Shown: positions 31,210 through 46,380, numbered from the stretch's first letter. The stretch: DNA of 64,000 bases from Paenibacillus ihbetae (GCF_002741055.1 NZ_CP016809.1:3946501-4010500); one strand, 5' to 3'. Notes: generated from the sequence alone by a model not told the origin. Program-made: numbers and translations.

Positions 31210-31680
31210 ATGCCACGCAAAGGTCCAGTTACAAAAAGAGACGTGCTGCCAGATCCGGTGTACAACAGCAAGCTGGTAACTCGTCTGATCAACCGCATCA
31301 TGTTGGATGGTAAAAGAGGTGTTGCTCAAAGCATCCTTTACAACGCGTTCAACATCATCAAGGAACGTACGGGCAATGATCCGATGGAAGTGTTTGAAGC
31401 AGCCATCAAGAACATCATGCCGGTATTGGAGGTAAAAGCTCGTCGTGTCGGCGGTGCGAACTACCAAGTTCCAATCGAAGTTAAGCCAGAGAGACGTACT
31501 TCCCTGGGATTACGTTGGCTCGTTAACTACTCCCGCAACCGCGGTGAGAAAACAATGGAAGAGCGTTTGGCGGCAGAGATCATCGATGCTTCCAACAACA
31601 CAGGCGCTTCCGTTAAGAAACGCGAAGACACACACAAAATGGCTGAAGCGAACAAAGCGTTTGCTCACTACCGCTGGTAG
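31210..31680 (+). CDS. rpsG: 30S ribosomal protein S7
   Basis: 156-aa 16S assembly initiator ([16 protein letters not shown]). ATG 31210 with AAAGGGGGA upstream; an earlier in-frame ATG (31186) precedes the Shine-Dalgarno sequence. S7 represses the str operon in E. coli; no such site was recognised here. Confidence 0.97.
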   Translation: MPRKGPVTKRDVLPDPVYNSKLVTRLINRIMLDGKRGVAQSILYNAFNIIKERTGNDPMEVFEAAIKNIMPVLEVKARRVGGANYQVPIEVKPERRTSLGLRWLVNYSRNRGEKTMEERLAAEIIDASNNTGASVKKREDTHKMAEANKAFAHYRW

Positions 31681-31725
31681 GATTCAGCAGCTAATAAACT
31701 TCAATTTTGAAGGGAGACTATTCGC

Positions 31726-33804
<2,079 letters not shown>

Positions 33805-33952
33805 TAGCGAGCGTTCAAAGCGTCGTCTCAAACCGACTGCTTGAATAACTTCTAAATAACGTTTTACCTGTCGGGGAGGAGAATGGAGCTACCGTTTCAT
33901 TCCTCCGCAACCGGCCTAAACATATAAATCCCCTTAAGGAGGAATTGTTCAA

Positions 33953-35143
<1,191 letters not shown>

Positions 35144-35216
35144 TTTAGGCCTACCGAACAGCCTGAACATATAAAGCAACAGCGTGATGTAACGAGCAAC
35201 ATTGTGATGTAACGAT

Positions 35217-35257
35217 ACAGAGTCTGATCTTTAACGATCAGGCTCTTTGTTTTTTTA
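35217..35257 (+). terminator. Intrinsic terminator of tuf
   Basis: GAGTCTGATC / GATCAGGCTC with a 6-nt loop and a long T-run. Just upstream GTGATGTAACGA occurs twice (35184 and 35204), a 20-bp tandem period. Confidence 0.88.
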
Positions 35258-35420
35258 TAACCCGCAGGATCCAAAACGTACGAGCAGCGGCTTACTTCAT
35301 TTCTATGTCAGGACGCTGCCAACGATGCAGCAAACAAGGGGATGAATGCTGCGAAATAACCCTATTTTATAGCAGATAAAAAGAGGAAATGTGCAGTATG
35401 AATAAATTCTGATTTTATGC
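35258..35420. other. Spacer between tuf terminator and S10 promoter
   Basis: No gene. A-rich DNA just before 35421 may act as an UP element for the S10 promoter. Confidence 0.4.
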
Positions 35421-35449
35421 TTGCAATGCGCCTATCTTTTCTATATAAT
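35421..35449 (+). promoter_or_regulatory. S10 operon promoter
   Basis: TTGCAA (35421) and consensus TATAAT (35444) with 17-nt spacing. It should drive the ~15-kb series rpsJ to rplQ. Confidence 0.82.
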
Positions 35450-35455
35450 AGTGAA

Positions 35456-35896
<441 letters not shown>

Positions 35897-35934
35897 TAGC
35901 ATAACGAATTAGTGAAGGGAAAAGAGGTGTCAAC

Positions 35935-36558
35935 ATGAAAGGTATCTTAGGTAGAAAACTCGGGATGACTCAAGTATTTACCGCAGAAGGTAATGTAATT
36001 CCTGTAACGGTTATCGAAGCAGGTCCTTGTGTTGTTTTGCAGAAAAAAGACCTGGAGAACGACGGATACGAAGCGATCCAGCTCGGTTTTTCCGATAAGA
36101 AAGAAAACAATGCCAACAAACCAGAAGCAGGACATGCGAAAAAAGCAAACACTGCGCCTAAGCGCTACGTTCGCGAAATTCGCGGTGTTGACCTCGCGAG
36201 TGTCGAGGTCGGCCAAGAGCTGAAGGCGGATGTCTTCGCAGAAGGCGAATTTGTTGACGTTACTGGGATTTCCAAAGGTAAAGGTTTCCAAGGCGTAATC
36301 AAGCGTTGGGGACAAAGCCGCGGACCAATGTCCCACGGTTCCCGTTATCATCGCGGACCTGGTTCCATGGGTTCGATCCAAGCTAACCGTGTTCCAAAAG
36401 GCAAACGTCTGCCAGGACATATGGGTCATGATACGGTAACGATCCAAAAGCTTGAGGTTGTCAAGGTTGATGCTGAACGCAACGTTATCCTTGTTAAAGG
36501 TTCCATACCTGGACCGAAAAAAGGCTTTGTGCAAATTAAACAAACGGTGAAGAAATAG
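35935..36558 (+). CDS. rplC: 50S ribosomal protein L3
   Basis: 207 aa ([15 protein letters not shown]...[21 protein letters not shown]), full length, with the long loop reaching the peptidyl transferase centre. AGAGGTG before ATG 35935. Confidence 0.97.
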   Translation: MKGILGRKLGMTQVFTAEGNVIPVTVIEAGPCVVLQKKDLENDGYEAIQLGFSDKKENNANKPEAGHAKKANTAPKRYVREIRGVDLASVEVGQELKADVFAEGEFVDVTGISKGKGFQGVIKRWGQSRGPMSHGSRYHRGPGSMGSIQANRVPKGKRLPGHMGHDTVTIQKLEVVKVDAERNVILVKGSIPGPKKGFVQIKQTVKK

Positions 36559-36584
36559 TCGCCTAAAGAAAGGAGGAGCAAACA

Positions 36585-37208
36585 ATGCCTAAAGTAGCAC
36601 TTTATAATGTCAGCGGTAGCCAAGTTGGCGAAGTAGAATTGAACGAAGCAGTATTCGGTATCGAGCCGAACGTGCATGTTATGCACAGCGCAGTATTGCT
36701 GCAGCGCGCTTCCCTTCGTCGTGGTACGCATAAAGTAAAAGGACGTTCTGAAGTACGCGGCGGCGGACGTAAGCCTTGGAAACAAAAAGGTACCGGCCGT
36801 GCTCGTCAAGGTTCGATCCGCGCACCACAATGGAAAGGCGGCGGTACGGTATTCGGACCAACACCGCGCAGCTATACATTCAAACTTCCTAAGAAGGTTC
36901 GTCGTCTGGCGATCAAATCCGCTTTGTCTTCCAAAGTGAACGACAACGCAATTATCGTACTGGATCAATTGACGCTGAATGCGACAAAAACGAAAGAGTT
37001 TGCAAGTATCTTGAGCAATCTTAAGGTAGGACGCAAAGCTCTGATCGTTGCTCCTAGCTACGATGACAATGTTGCCCTTTCCGCTCGCAACATCCCAGGT
37101 GTGAAGTTCGTAGCGGCTGATGGCATTAATGTTCTTGACGTACTGTCGTACGATCAACTGATCATTACGAAAGAAGCAGTTCAGAAGGTAGAGGAGGTGC
37201 TCGCGTAA
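36585..37208 (+). CDS. rplD: 50S ribosomal protein L4
   Basis: 207 aa. The exit-tunnel loop is intact ([19 protein letters not shown]), the site where macrolide-resistance changes arise. L4 represses the S10 operon in E. coli. The stop TAA shares its last A with the rplW ATG. Confidence 0.97.
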   Translation: MPKVALYNVSGSQVGEVELNEAVFGIEPNVHVMHSAVLLQRASLRRGTHKVKGRSEVRGGGRKPWKQKGTGRARQGSIRAPQWKGGGTVFGPTPRSYTFKLPKKVRRLAIKSALSSKVNDNAIIVLDQLTLNATKTKEFASILSNLKVGRKALIVAPSYDDNVALSARNIPGVKFVAADGINVLDVLSYDQLIITKEAVQKVEEVLA

Positions 37209-37501
37209 TGAAAGACCCTCGCGATATAATCAAGCGCCCGGTGATCACGGAACGTACGGCTGACTACATGGCAGAGCTGAAATATGCTTTCGAAGTTGAC
37301 ATTCGTGCGAACAAGACCGAGATCAAGCAAGCTGTTGAATCTATTTTTAAAGTTAAAGTTTCGAGTGTGAATACGATGCGTGTTCCTGCGAAGCCGAAGC
37401 GTTATGGCCGTTATTCCGGTTACACAACCGAATGGAAGAAAGCTATCGTAACGCTGACGGCAGACAGCAAGCCGCTCGAGTTCTTTGAATCGGTTGAATA
37501 A
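37208..37501 (+). CDS. rplW: 50S ribosomal protein L23
   Basis: 97 aa ([19 protein letters not shown]), tunnel-exit docking site for trigger factor and SRP. Overlaps the rplD stop by one base (TAATG), so translation is coupled. Confidence 0.96.
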   Translation: MKDPRDIIKRPVITERTADYMAELKYAFEVDIRANKTEIKQAVESIFKVKVSSVNTMRVPAKPKRYGRYSGYTTEWKKAIVTLTADSKPLEFFESVE

Positions 37502-37530
37502 GAAACTGCTAAGTAAGGAGGGAAAACACA

Positions 37531-38361
37531 GTGCCTATTAAAAAGTATAAACCGACATCCCCGGCTCGACGCAACATGTCCGTGTCGACTTTCGAAGAAA
37601 TCACCACGAACAAGCCGGAGAAATCGCTCTTGGCGCCGCTGAGCAAAACAGCCGGCCGCAACAACCAAGGTAAAATTACGGTTCGTCACCATGGCGGCGG
37701 ACACAAGCGTAAATACCGTATCATTGACTTCAAACGGAATAAGGACGGCATTCCAGGTCGCGTTGCTACGATTGAATACGACCCGAACCGTACTTCTAAT
37801 ATCGCGCTGATCCACTATGCAGATGGTGAGAAGCGTTATATCCTCGCTCCAAAAGGTCTGAAAGTCGGAGATCAAATCGTATCCGGCGTTGGTGCGGACA
37901 TCAAAATCGGTAACGCTCTTCCATTGGAGAACATTCCGGTTGGTACCGTTATCCACAACATTGAATTGAAGCCAGGCAAAGGCGGACAATTGGTTCGTGC
38001 TGCTGGTACGGAAGCGCAGCTTCTCGGTAAAGAAGAAAAGTACGTTACAGTACGTTTGTCTTCCGGTGAAGTTCGCCACATCCTGAAAACTTGCCGTGCA
38101 ACCATCGGTTCTGTGGGTAACCAAGACCATGAGTTGATCAAGATCGGTAAAGCTGGACGCAGCCGCTGGCTCGGACAACGTCCTGAAGTACGCGGTGTCG
38201 TCATGAACCCTAACGATCACCCACACGGTGGTGGTGAAGGCCGCGCTCCAATCGGACGTAAATCGCCTATGTCTCCATGGGGTAAACCAACCCTTGGTGC
38301 CAAGACCCGTAAAAAAGGTAAAGCTTCTGACAAATATATCGTTCGCCGCCGCACGAAGTAA
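37531..38361 (+). CDS. rplB: 50S ribosomal protein L2
   Basis: 276 aa ([16 protein letters not shown]...[19 protein letters not shown]), including the conserved histidine loop. GTG start at 37531 with AAGGAGGG upstream. Confidence 0.97.
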   Translation: MPIKKYKPTSPARRNMSVSTFEEITTNKPEKSLLAPLSKTAGRNNQGKITVRHHGGGHKRKYRIIDFKRNKDGIPGRVATIEYDPNRTSNIALIHYADGEKRYILAPKGLKVGDQIVSGVGADIKIGNALPLENIPVGTVIHNIELKPGKGGQLVRAAGTEAQLLGKEEKYVTVRLSSGEVRHILKTCRATIGSVGNQDHELIKIGKAGRSRWLGQRPEVRGVVMNPNDHPHGGGEGRAPIGRKSPMSPWGKPTLGAKTRKKGKASDKYIVRRRTK

Positions 38362-38434
38362 TGCGCGAGAGTGCATCGCTTCGTGAGAGGCTTTGGATGG
38401 TAACGAGACAATTTGGTGAAGGGAGGATTTCTAT

Positions 38435-38710
38435 ATGAGCCGTAGTTTGAAAAAAGGACCTTTCGTCGACGGATACCTGCTCAAGAAAGTGGAGGAAATG
38501 AACAGCGCAAACAAGAAGGCTGTGATCAAAACTTGGTCCCGCCGCTCCACTATTTTCCCGCAATTTATCGGTCACACGTTCGGTGTATATGATGGCCGCA
38601 AGCATGTACCTGTATATGTAACAGAGGACATGGTAGGACACAAGTTGGGTGAGTTTGCTCCAACTCGTACTTACAAAGGTCACGAAGACGATAAGAAAAC
38701 GAGAAGATAA
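38435..38710 (+). CDS. rpsS: 30S ribosomal protein S19
   Basis: 91 aa ([17 protein letters not shown]...), 16S head protein. AAGGGAGG upstream of ATG 38435. Confidence 0.97.
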   Translation: MSRSLKKGPFVDGYLLKKVEEMNSANKKAVIKTWSRRSTIFPQFIGHTFGVYDGRKHVPVYVTEDMVGHKLGEFAPTRTYKGHEDDKKTRR

Positions 38711-38745
38711 TTATCGAAGCTCTTTGTTTGAGAGGAGGTTAAACA

Positions 38746-39078
38746 ATGGAAGCAAAAGCACATGCAAGAATGGTACGGATTGCTCCTCGTAAAGCTCAAC
38801 TCGTTGTTGACTTGATTCGCGGCAAGCAAGTCGGTGAAGCCATCGCAATTCTGCGTCACACTCCAAAGGCTGCATCTCCAGTAGTTGAGAAGCTGCTCAA
38901 CTCGGCGATCGCGAATGCTGAGCACAACTATTCCTTGGACGTTAACAAGCTGGTGGTAACCCAGGCTTATGTCAACCAAGGACCGACGATGAAACGTTTC
39001 CGCCCGCGTGCAATGGGACGTGCAAGCCGGATTAACAAACGCACCAGCCACATTACTTTGGTGGTAGCTGAAAAATAA
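38746..39078 (+). CDS. rplV: 50S ribosomal protein L22
   Basis: 110 aa ([21 protein letters not shown]), with the tunnel beta-hairpin region ([19 protein letters not shown]) of normal length. GAGGAGG upstream. Confidence 0.97.
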   Translation: MEAKAHARMVRIAPRKAQLVVDLIRGKQVGEAIAILRHTPKAASPVVEKLLNSAIANAEHNYSLDVNKLVVTQAYVNQGPTMKRFRPRAMGRASRINKRTSHITLVVAEK

Positions 39079-39091
39079 GGAGGGAAAACGT

Positions 39092-39757
39092 GTGGGCCAA
39101 AAGGTAAATCCAGTAGGACTCCGTATCGGTATTATCCGTGACTGGGAATCCAAATGGTATGCAGGCAAAGATTTCGGTGATCTTTTGCTGGAAGACGTAA
39201 AAATCCGTGAATACCTGAAAAATAAATTGAAAGACTCCGCTGTATCCCGTATTGAGATCGAGAGAGCAGCGAATCGTGTGAACGTAACGATCCACACTGC
39301 GAAGCCAGGCATGGTTATCGGTAAGGGTGGTTCTGAAGTTGAAGTTCTGCGCGGTCAAGTAACGAAGATCGCCGGCGGCAAAAAAGTTCACATCAACATT
39401 TCTGAAATCAAGAACCCTGAACTGGACGCAATTCTTGTTGCTGAGAGCATTGCACAACAGCTGGAACGTCGTGTATCGTTCCGTCGTGCGCTGAAGCAAG
39501 CAATTCAAAGAACGATGCGTGCCGGAGCGAAAGGGATCAAAACATCGGTCAGCGGACGTCTTGGCGGAGCCGAGATTGCTCGTACAGAAGGCTACAGTGA
39601 AGGAACTGTTCCACTTCATACGCTTCGTGCAGACATCGACTATGGTACAGCAGAAGCGCATACGACTTACGGCCGTATCGGCGTGAAAGTATGGATCTAT
39701 CGTGGAGAGGTTCTTCCTACGGCTAAGAAACAAGCTGCTCAGGAAGGAGGCAACTAA
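39092..39757 (+). CDS. rpsC: 30S ribosomal protein S3
   Basis: 221 aa ([20 protein letters not shown]), with a KH domain ([12 protein letters not shown]). GTG start at 39092 behind AAGGAGGG. rplP begins 2 nt after its stop, with its Shine-Dalgarno sequence inside the rpsC 3' end. Confidence 0.97.
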   Translation: MGQKVNPVGLRIGIIRDWESKWYAGKDFGDLLLEDVKIREYLKNKLKDSAVSRIEIERAANRVNVTIHTAKPGMVIGKGGSEVEVLRGQVTKIAGGKKVHINISEIKNPELDAILVAESIAQQLERRVSFRRALKQAIQRTMRAGAKGIKTSVSGRLGGAEIARTEGYSEGTVPLHTLRADIDYGTAEAHTTYGRIGVKVWIYRGEVLPTAKKQAAQEGGN

Positions 39758-39759
39758 TC

Positions 39760-40194
39760 ATGTTGGTACCAAAACGTGTAAAACACCGCAAACAACAGCG
39801 CGGCCATATGAGAGGTCAAGCTAAAGGCGGTACTGAACTGAACTTCGGCGAATTCGGTCTGCAAGCTCTGGAGCCAGGCTGGATCACGAACCGTCAGATC
39901 GAAGCTGCGCGTATCGCGATGACTCGTTACATTCGCCGCGGCGGTAAAGTATGGATCAAGATTTTCCCAGATAAGCCGATCACTCAAAAGCCTCTCGAGG
40001 TCCGGATGGGTAGCGGTAAAGGTAACGTTGAGAAATGGGTTGCCGTAGTTAAACCAGGCAAGATCATGTTTGAACTTGGAGGCGTGTCCGAGGAAATCGC
40101 CCGCGAAGCGATGCGTCTCGCCGCTCACAAGCTGCCTGTGAAAACGAAGTTTGTGAAACGAGAAGAAGTGGGTGGTGAAGCAAATGAAAGCTAA
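39760..40194 (+). CDS. rplP: 50S ribosomal protein L16
   Basis: 144 aa ([20 protein letters not shown]). AGGAAGGAGG inside the end of rpsC serves as ribosome binding site. Overlaps the rpmC start by 11 nt. Confidence 0.97.
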   Translation: MLVPKRVKHRKQQRGHMRGQAKGGTELNFGEFGLQALEPGWITNRQIEAARIAMTRYIRRGGKVWIKIFPDKPITQKPLEVRMGSGKGNVEKWVAVVKPGKIMFELGGVSEEIAREAMRLAAHKLPVKTKFVKREEVGGEANES

Positions 40195-40381
40195 TGAACT
40201 GCGCAACTTAACCACTGCAGAAATCGAGCAAAAAATCGCCGGATTTAAAGAAGAACTCTTTAACCTCCGTTTTCAATTGGCTACGGGCCAGCTTGATAAT
40301 CCAACTCGGATCCGTGACGTTCGCAAAGAAATAGCTCGTGCTAAAACCGTTATCCGTGAAAGAGAACTTGGGATTAGTTAA
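40184..40381 (+). CDS. rpmC: 50S ribosomal protein L29
   Basis: 65 aa helical hairpin protein ([18 protein letters not shown]). ATG 40184 is preferred over the GTGs at 40172/40175, which form part of its GGGTGGTG Shine-Dalgarno sequence. Overlaps rplP by 11 nt, suggesting coupling. Confidence 0.95.
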   Translation: MKANELRNLTTAEIEQKIAGFKEELFNLRFQLATGQLDNPTRIRDVRKEIARAKTVIRERELGIS

Positions 40382-40426
40382 TGAAACAGGCGAAAGCTCG
40401 TCTGTATTCAGGAAGGAGGCTAACAA

Positions 40427-40693
40427 ATGAGCGAAGAACGCAATGCTCGTAAAGTGCAAATCGGTAAAGTTGTCAGCGACAAGATGGATAAGACCATTGT
40501 TGTAGCTGTAGAAACTTATAAGAAGCATGACTTGTACCACAAGCGCATTAAATACACGAAAAAATTTAAAGCGCATGATGAGAACAATGAAGCTCAAATC
40601 GGAGATACCGTTAAAATCATGGAAACTCGCCCTCTCTCCAAAGACAAGCGCTGGAGACTGGTTGAAGTGGTAGAAAAAGCGGTTATCATCTAA
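40427..40693 (+). CDS. rpsQ: 30S ribosomal protein S17
   Basis: 88 aa ([22 protein letters not shown]), OB-fold. AAGGAGG before ATG 40427. Confidence 0.97.
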   Translation: MSEERNARKVQIGKVVSDKMDKTIVVAVETYKKHDLYHKRIKYTKKFKAHDENNEAQIGDTVKIMETRPLSKDKRWRLVEVVEKAVII

Positions 40694-40730
40694 GAAACTG
40701 ATCAGTTTTCGATGGAAGGAGGACATTTAA

Positions 40731-41099
40731 ATGATTCAACCATTTACTCGTTTGGCTGTTGCTGACAACTCCGGTGCGAAGGAACTGATGTGTATCCGCG
40801 TATTGGGTGGTACTGGTCGCCGTACAGCTCAAATCGGTGATTTGATCGTATGCTCCGTCAAACAAGCAACACCAGGCGGCGTTGTCAAAAAAGGTGATGT
40901 AGTTAGAGCAGTAGTTGTCCGCACGAAGCGTTCCGTACGCCGTAAAGACGGTTCTTACATCTCTTTTGACGAGAATGCAGCGGTTGTTGTTAAAGACGAC
41001 AGAAGCCCACGCGGAACTCGTATTTTCGGACCAGTTGCTCGCGAACTTCGCGAAAGAGACTACATGAAAATCGTTTCCTTGGCTCCGGAAGTAATCTAA
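40731..41099 (+). CDS. rplN: 50S ribosomal protein L14
   Basis: 122 aa ([23 protein letters not shown]). Standard length; binds the subunit interface and ribosome silencing factor RsfS. Followed by a 7-bp stem TTATCGG / CCGATAA (41118-41143) before rplX. Confidence 0.97.
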   Translation: MIQPFTRLAVADNSGAKELMCIRVLGGTGRRTAQIGDLIVCSVKQATPGGVVKKGDVVRAVVVRTKRSVRRKDGSYISFDENAAVVVKDDRSPRGTRIFGPVARELRERDYMKIVSLAPEVI

Positions 41100-41178
41100 T
41101 ATCCCGTAAAGCGATGCTTATCGGCTTAGCGGGTACCCGATAAATCGATGAACTGGCTAGTCATAGGAGGTGTAACGA

Positions 41179-41535
41179 ATGCCTAAAGCAAAAAAGGTTC
41201 TGGAATCCCACAACAATAAATTGCACGTGAAAAAAGATGATACGGTTATCGTCATCAGCGGTAAGGACAAAGGCAAAAAAGGCCGTGTTATCGCAGCATA
41301 TCCTCGTGAAAACCGCGTTCTGGTTGAAGGTGTGAACATGATCAAGAAGCACCAAAAGCCGAACCAAATGAACCCTCAAGGCGGTATCATCGAGAAGGAA
41401 GCTCCGATCCATGTATCGAACGTTATGCACGTTGATCCGAAGAGCGGAAAAGTAACCCGTATCGGTTACAAAGTACTGGACAACGGCAAGAAGGTTCGCG
41501 TAGCGAAGAGATCCGGAGAAGTTATCGATAAATAA
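41179..41535 (+). CDS. rplX: 50S ribosomal protein L24
   Basis: 118 aa with a KOW motif ([18 protein letters not shown]), an assembly initiator. AGGAGGTG before ATG 41179. Confidence 0.97.
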   Translation: MPKAKKVLESHNNKLHVKKDDTVIVISGKDKGKKGRVIAAYPRENRVLVEGVNMIKKHQKPNQMNPQGGIIEKEAPIHVSNVMHVDPKSGKVTRIGYKVLDNGKKVRVAKRSGEVIDK

Positions 41536-41563
41536 GACGGTTTAGAAAGGAGGTCCTTGAATC

Positions 41564-42106
41564 ATGGCAGCAAGAATGAAAGAACGTTTTTTGAATGAAG
41601 TAACTCCTGCTCTGATGCAGAAGTTTAGCTATAAAACAGTAATGCAGGTACCAAAAATCGAGAAGGTTGTCATCAACATGGGTGTAGGTGACGCTGTAGC
41701 AAACTCGAAGGTGCTTGATTCCGCTGTAAACGACATGCAGCTGATTGCTGGTCAAAAACCGGTTATCACCCGTGCGAAGAAATCCATCGCGGGCTTCAAA
41801 CTGCGTGAGAACATGCCGATCGGTGTGAAGGTGACATTGCGCGGTGAGCGTATGTACTACTTCCTCGACAAGCTGTTCAACGTTACACTCCCACGTGTAC
41901 GTGACTTCCAAGGCGTGTCCACCAAAGCATTTGACGGACGCGGTAACTATACGCTCGGTCTGAAAGAGCAGCTCATTTTCCCTGAAATTGAGTATGACAA
42001 AGTGGATAAGGTTCGCGGTATGGATATCGTTATCGTAACGACAGCTAAAACCGACGAAGAGTCCCGTGAATTGCTTGCTCAACTGGGCATGCCATTTGCG
42101 AAATAA
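41564..42106 (+). CDS. rplE: 50S ribosomal protein L5
   Basis: 180 aa ([20 protein letters not shown]), 5S rRNA-binding. AAAGGAGGT before ATG 41564. Confidence 0.97.
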   Translation: MAARMKERFLNEVTPALMQKFSYKTVMQVPKIEKVVINMGVGDAVANSKVLDSAVNDMQLIAGQKPVITRAKKSIAGFKLRENMPIGVKVTLRGERMYYFLDKLFNVTLPRVRDFQGVSTKAFDGRGNYTLGLKEQLIFPEIEYDKVDKVRGMDIVIVTTAKTDEESRELLAQLGMPFAK

Positions 42107-42152
42107 GACGGTTGTCCTTTTCTCCGAAACTATTTAGGAGGTGTCAGGCTAA

Positions 42153-42338
42153 GTGGCAAAAACTTCGATGAAAGTTAAACAACAACGCACACCAAAGTTC
42201 AAAGTTCGGGCATATACCCGTTGTGAGCGTTGCGGTCGTCCACATTCGGTACTGCAGAAGTTTAAAATTTGCAGAATTTGTTTCCGTGAATTAGCTTATA
42301 AAGGCCAGATTCCTGGCGTGAAAAAAGCAAGCTGGTAA
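42153..42338 (+). CDS. rpsZ: 30S ribosomal protein S14, zinc type
   Basis: 61-aa short form with the zinc cluster CERCGRPH...[12 protein letters not shown] start at 42153, AGGAGGTG upstream. Bacillus often has a second zinc-free S14 elsewhere for zinc starvation; none is in this window. Confidence 0.96.
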   Translation: MAKTSMKVKQQRTPKFKVRAYTRCERCGRPHSVLQKFKICRICFRELAYKGQIPGVKKASW

Positions 42339-42371
42339 GAAGTTTATAACCGGGAAGGAGGTTTATCCTAC

Positions 42372-42770
42372 ATGACTATGTCCGATCCAATTGCAGATAT
42401 GCTTACTCGTATTCGTAACGCGAACACTGTTCGTCACGAAACCGTAGAAATGCCTGCTTCGACGATTAAGAAACAAATCGCTGACATCTTGAAGCGTGAA
42501 GGCTTCATCCGTGATGCGGAGTTTGTTGAAGACAATAAACAAGGGATCATTCGTGTATTCCTGAAATATGGCTCCAACAACGAGCGCGTAATCACAGGTC
42601 TGAAAAGAATCAGCAAGCCAGGTCTCCGCGTATATACAAAGAGCAACGAAGTACCTCGTGTACTTGGTGGTTTGGGTATCGCGATCATCTCCACATCTAA
42701 GGGAGTTATGACCGACAAAGAAGCTCGTCAAGCCAAAGCCGGCGGAGAAGTTCTCTGCTACGTATGGTAA
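42372..42770 (+). CDS. rpsH: 30S ribosomal protein S8
   Basis: 132 aa ([21 protein letters not shown]). The first ATG (42372) fits the AAGGAGGT spacing (9 nt) better than the second (42378). S8 represses spc in E. coli. Confidence 0.96.
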   Translation: MTMSDPIADMLTRIRNANTVRHETVEMPASTIKKQIADILKREGFIRDAEFVEDNKQGIIRVFLKYGSNNERVITGLKRISKPGLRVYTKSNEVPRVLGGLGIAIISTSKGVMTDKEARQAKAGGEVLCYVW

Positions 42771-42799
42771 TCAACGTCACAAGATAGGAGGTGCAATGA

Positions 42800-43342
42800 A
42801 TGTCCCGTATTGGTCGTAAACCAATCGCTATCCCTAGCGGTGTCGAGGTTAAACTCGATAACAATGTAATTACGGTAAAAGGACCGAAAGGTACTTTGAC
42901 TCGCGAGCTGCATAAAGACATGCAGATCTCTGTAGAAAACAACGAAATCAATGTTGTTCGTCCATCCGACAACAAACTGCATCGTTCTCTTCACGGCACG
43001 ACCCGCAGCGTTGTCTCGAACATGGTCAGCGGCGTAACTGAAGGATTCTCGAAAAACCTTGAGCTCGTCGGCGTCGGATACCGTGCAAGCAAATCGGGTG
43101 ATAAAATCGTGCTGAACGTGGGTTACTCCCACCCAGTTGAAATCACGCCGGAAGCAGGCATCGAGTTCGAAGTGGCTTCCAACACAAAAATTACGGTACG
43201 CGGTATCGATAAAGAGCGCGTAGGTGCATACGCTGCTAAGATTCGTTCCGTACGTGAGCCTGAGCCTTACAAAGGCAAAGGGATTAAATACGAAGGTGAA
43301 CGCATTATCCGTAAGGAAGGTAAGGCTGGTAAGAAGAAATAA
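42800..43342 (+). CDS. rplF: 50S ribosomal protein L6
   Basis: 180 aa ([20 protein letters not shown]), duplicated alpha/beta domain. AGGAGGTG before ATG 42800. A 117-nt spacer to rplR carries nothing clear. Confidence 0.97.
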   Translation: MSRIGRKPIAIPSGVEVKLDNNVITVKGPKGTLTRELHKDMQISVENNEINVVRPSDNKLHRSLHGTTRSVVSNMVSGVTEGFSKNLELVGVGYRASKSGDKIVLNVGYSHPVEITPEAGIEFEVASNTKITVRGIDKERVGAYAAKIRSVREPEPYKGKGIKYEGERIIRKEGKAGKKK

Positions 43343-43459
43343 GGTAGCTTGAGCGTTTGGCGGTGGCCAAAACCGATAGCTAACCTGTTCTTCCTTACTT
43401 ACCCGATGCGTCTAAAAGTGAAGCTGTTAAGGCAAAACTGAAGGGAGTGAAAGGGAAGC

Positions 43460-43828
43460 ATGATCACGAAACAAGACAAGAACAAAGCTCGCTTGAAGAG
43501 ACACCTGCGTGTCCGCAAGAAAATTCAAGGAACTGCAGAGCGTCCTCGTCTGAATGTGTTCCGTTCTTCGAAACACATCTACGCTCAACTGATCGACGAT
43601 GTTGCTGGCGTAACGTTGGCATCGGCTTCTACGCTTGATAAAGAATTGAGCAGCGACATCCAAAACGGCGGTAACGTTGAATCCGCTCGTAAGGTTGGCG
43701 AACTCGTTGCAAAACGTGCTGCGGAAAAAGGATACAAGTCTGTTGTATTCGACCGCGGAGGATACTTGTACCATGGACGTATTCAAGCTCTTGCAGAAGC
43801 AGCTCGCGAAGCAGGCCTTGAATTCTAA
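43460..43828 (+). CDS. rplR: 50S ribosomal protein L18
   Basis: 122 aa ([20 protein letters not shown]), 5S rRNA-binding. AAGGGAGTG 10 nt before ATG 43460. Confidence 0.97.
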   Translation: MITKQDKNKARLKRHLRVRKKIQGTAERPRLNVFRSSKHIYAQLIDDVAGVTLASASTLDKELSSDIQNGGNVESARKVGELVAKRAAEKGYKSVVFDRGGYLYHGRIQALAEAAREAGLEF

Positions 43829-43854
43829 GATAACTTCAAAAGGAGGTAAACGAC

Positions 43855-44352
43855 TTGCGTGTAGATCCTAACACTTTAGAACTGACTGAAAGAGTTGTAA
43901 ATATTAACCGCGTTGCTAAGGTTGTTAAAGGCGGACGCCGTTTCAGCTTTAGTGCACTGGTAGTTGTCGGTGATGGCAAAGGTTGGGTAGGAGCAGGTAT
44001 CGGTAAAGCAGGCGAAGTACCGGATGCAATCCGCAAAGGTATCGAAGATGCGAAGAAAAACCTGATCCACGTTCCACTCGTTGGAACTACCATTCCTCAC
44101 CTTGTGCAAGGTCACTTCGGAGCAGGCAAAGTATTGTTGAAGCCGGCATCCGAAGGTACTGGGGTTATCGCCGGCGGTCCGGTTCGTGCCGTGCTCGAGC
44201 TGGCTGGCGTAGGCGACATTTTGACAAAATCTCTAGGTTCTTCGAACTCCATGAACATGGTCAATGCGACTTTGGAGGGCTTGTCCCGCCTGAAGCGTGC
44301 TGAAGATGTTGCCAAGCTTCGCGGCAAATCCGTCGAAGAGCTGTTGGGTTAA
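43855..44352 (+). CDS. rpsE: 30S ribosomal protein S5
   Basis: 165 aa ([21 protein letters not shown]), with the S5 RNA-binding fold. TTG start at 43855, fixed by AAAAGGAGGT 6 nt upstream with no other start nearby. The spectinomycin loop region [17 protein letters not shown] is intact. Confidence 0.96.
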   Translation: MRVDPNTLELTERVVNINRVAKVVKGGRRFSFSALVVVGDGKGWVGAGIGKAGEVPDAIRKGIEDAKKNLIHVPLVGTTIPHLVQGHFGAGKVLLKPASEGTGVIAGGPVRAVLELAGVGDILTKSLGSSNSMNMVNATLEGLSRLKRAEDVAKLRGKSVEELLG

Positions 44353-44364
44353 GGAGGGAATCTC

Positions 44365-44550
44365 ATGGCTAAACTTGAAATCACCCTCGTACGCAGCGTG
44401 ATTGGACGTCCAGAGGATCAGCGTGCAACCGTGAAGACACTCGGACTTCGTAAAATCAACCATTCCGTGGTTCAAAACGACAATCCTGCGATTCGCGGAA
44501 TGATCAAGAAAGTAAATCACCTGGTTTCTGTTAAAGAAATCGAAGGTTAA
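44365..44550 (+). CDS. rpmD: 50S ribosomal protein L30
   Basis: 61 aa ([20 protein letters not shown]). AAGGAGGG upstream. A small GC hairpin (TCCCGGGATAGGGATCCCGGA, about 44551-44571, no T-run) lies between it and rplO. Confidence 0.96.
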   Translation: MAKLEITLVRSVIGRPEDQRATVKTLGLRKINHSVVQNDNPAIRGMIKKVNHLVSVKEIEG

Positions 44551-44595
44551 TCCCGGGATAGGGATCCCGGACATATTAAGGAGGTGCAACGAACG

Positions 44596-45036
44596 ATGAA
44601 GTTACATGAGCTGAGCCCAGCACCTGGTTCCCGCAAAGAGCGCAAGCGCGTTGGTCGCGGTACGAGCAGCGGTACGGGTAAAACATCAGGTCGCGGTCAC
44701 AAAGGACAAAACGCTCGTTCCGGCGGTGGTGTGCGTCCAGGCTTTGAAGGCGGACAGAACCCGTTGTATCGTCGTCTTCCAAAGCGTGGTTTCGTAAACC
44801 CAACCCGCAAAGAGTACGCGATTGTGAACATCGAAGAACTTAACAGCTTTGCAGCAGGTACTGAAGTGACTCCAGAAGTTTTGGTTGAGAGCGGTATTGT
44901 TAACAATACGAAGAGCGGAATCAAAATTCTTGGCAACGGTGAAGTTACCGTTTCTTTGACTGTAAAAGCTAATAAGTTTTCTCAATCTGCGGTAGAGAAG
45001 ATCGAGGCTGCCGGCGGTAAAACCGAGGTGATCTAA
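44596..45036 (+). CDS. rplO: 50S ribosomal protein L15
   Basis: 146 aa ([20 protein letters not shown]). ATG 44596 has AAGGAGGTG upstream; GTG 44584 is part of that site. The stop shares one base with the secY ATG. Confidence 0.97.
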   Translation: MKLHELSPAPGSRKERKRVGRGTSSGTGKTSGRGHKGQNARSGGGVRPGFEGGQNPLYRRLPKRGFVNPTRKEYAIVNIEELNSFAAGTEVTPEVLVESGIVNNTKSGIKILGNGEVTVSLTVKANKFSQSAVEKIEAAGGKTEVI

Positions 45037-46334
45037 TGGTTAAGACCCTGAAAAATATATGGCGTGTCGAGGACCTACGTAAACGGATATTGTTCACACT
45101 GTTCGTTTTGATCATTTTCCGTCTCGGATCGTTTGTACCGGTACCCGGTGTCAATAAAGATGTCTTTACGCAGACGAATCAAGCAGGAAACGAATTGTTT
45201 GGTCTCCTTAACACGTTCTCGGGGGGCGCACTGTCGCAGTTTTCGATCTTTGCCCTCTCGATATTTCCATATATTACGTCGTCCATTATCGTTCAGCTGT
45301 TATCGATGGACGTCATTCCGAAGTTTACGGAATGGAACAAACAAGGGGAACACGGTAAGAAGCAGTTGGCTCAGATTACCCGTTATGGTACGGTAATATT
45401 GGGTCTCATTCAGGCCTTCGGGATGTCGGTTGGTTTCAACCGTTTATATGGCGCCGAAATGGTTCCTGGAGCAACGTTCGTGGATTATCTCGTCATTGCA
45501 ATCGTGCTTACCGCGGGTACCGCATTCCTGATGTGGCTCGGTGAGCAGATTACCGAACGGGGAATCGGCAACGGAATTTCGATTATCATCTTTGCAGGTA
45601 TTGCTGCTGGTATTCCGATGCATATCCGGACTTTGGTCGAATCGAACTTCATTCAGGATAACCAAATCTTCCTGAATACGCTGAAGGGTGTCATCATCCT
45701 CCTGATCCTGATTTTGATCATTACGGGTGTTGTATTCATCCAGCAAGGGATCCGCAAGATTCCTGTACAATACGCGAAGCGCGTTGTAGGCAATAAAATG
45801 TACGGTGGACAGAACACGCATATTCCATTGAAGATTAACGCTGCAGGGGTAATCCCGGTCATCTTCGCGATGTCGCTGCTCCAGTTCCCGGTCATCCTAT
45901 CCAGCTTCTGGGCTGACATGGCTTGGGCGAAATGGGTTACCGCGAATTTGGCATATGACAGCCCGCTTGGAATGGTCCTCTATGTTCTCATGATCATTGG
46001 TTTCACGTTCTTCTACACATTCGTGCAGATGAATCCGAACCAAATGGCGGATAACATGAAGAAGAACGGCGGTTACGTGCCAGGCATCCGTCCTGGTAAG
46101 GCAACCGAGAAGTATCTGACGCGGGTGATGACCCGTCTGACCATGACAGGAGCTCTGTTCCTGGCCGTGATCTCGGTGCTTCCAGTGTTCTTCGGGGCGC
46201 TTGCAGGACTTCCGCGTACGGTTCAGATCGGCGGAACCTCCTTGCTGATCGTTGTCGGTGTTGCACTGGATACGATGAAGCAAATCGAGAGCCAGCTGAT
46301 CAAGCGTCATTACAAAGGTTTTATCAATAAATAG
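45036..46334 (+). CDS. secY: Preprotein translocase subunit SecY
   Basis: 432-aa, ten-helix channel protein. Recognisable: LFVLIIFRLGSFVPVPGV (TM1), the plug region GGALSQFSIFALSIFPYITS, and ERGIGNGISIIIFAGI. The stop-start overlap TAATG with rplO and GAGGTG inside rplO imply coupled translation. Partners SecE (18.4 kb) is in the window; SecG is not. Confidence 0.97.
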   Translation: MVKTLKNIWRVEDLRKRILFTLFVLIIFRLGSFVPVPGVNKDVFTQTNQAGNELFGLLNTFSGGALSQFSIFALSIFPYITSSIIVQLLSMDVIPKFTEWNKQGEHGKKQLAQITRYGTVILGLIQAFGMSVGFNRLYGAEMVPGATFVDYLVIAIVLTAGTAFLMWLGEQITERGIGNGISIIIFAGIAAGIPMHIRTLVESNFIQDNQIFLNTLKGVIILLILILIITGVVFIQQGIRKIPVQYAKRVVGNKMYGGQNTHIPLKINAAGVIPVIFAMSLLQFPVILSSFWADMAWAKWVTANLAYDSPLGMVLYVLMIIGFTFFYTFVQMNPNQMADNMKKNGGYVPGIRPGKATEKYLTRVMTRLTMTGALFLAVISVLPVFFGALAGLPRTVQIGGTSLLIVVGVALDTMKQIESQLIKRHYKGFINK

Positions 46335-46380
46335 GCGATAGGTTCCGGCGAGTAGGCTTTACTGCTTCCCGGCGCCTATT
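46330..46380 (+). other. Long-range stem after secY
   Basis: AATAGGCG pairs with CGCCTATT around a 35-nt loop, followed by GTGTTGTTCTTG. It includes the secY stop. It may moderate read-through into adk; too T-poor for a firm terminator. Confidence 0.35.
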
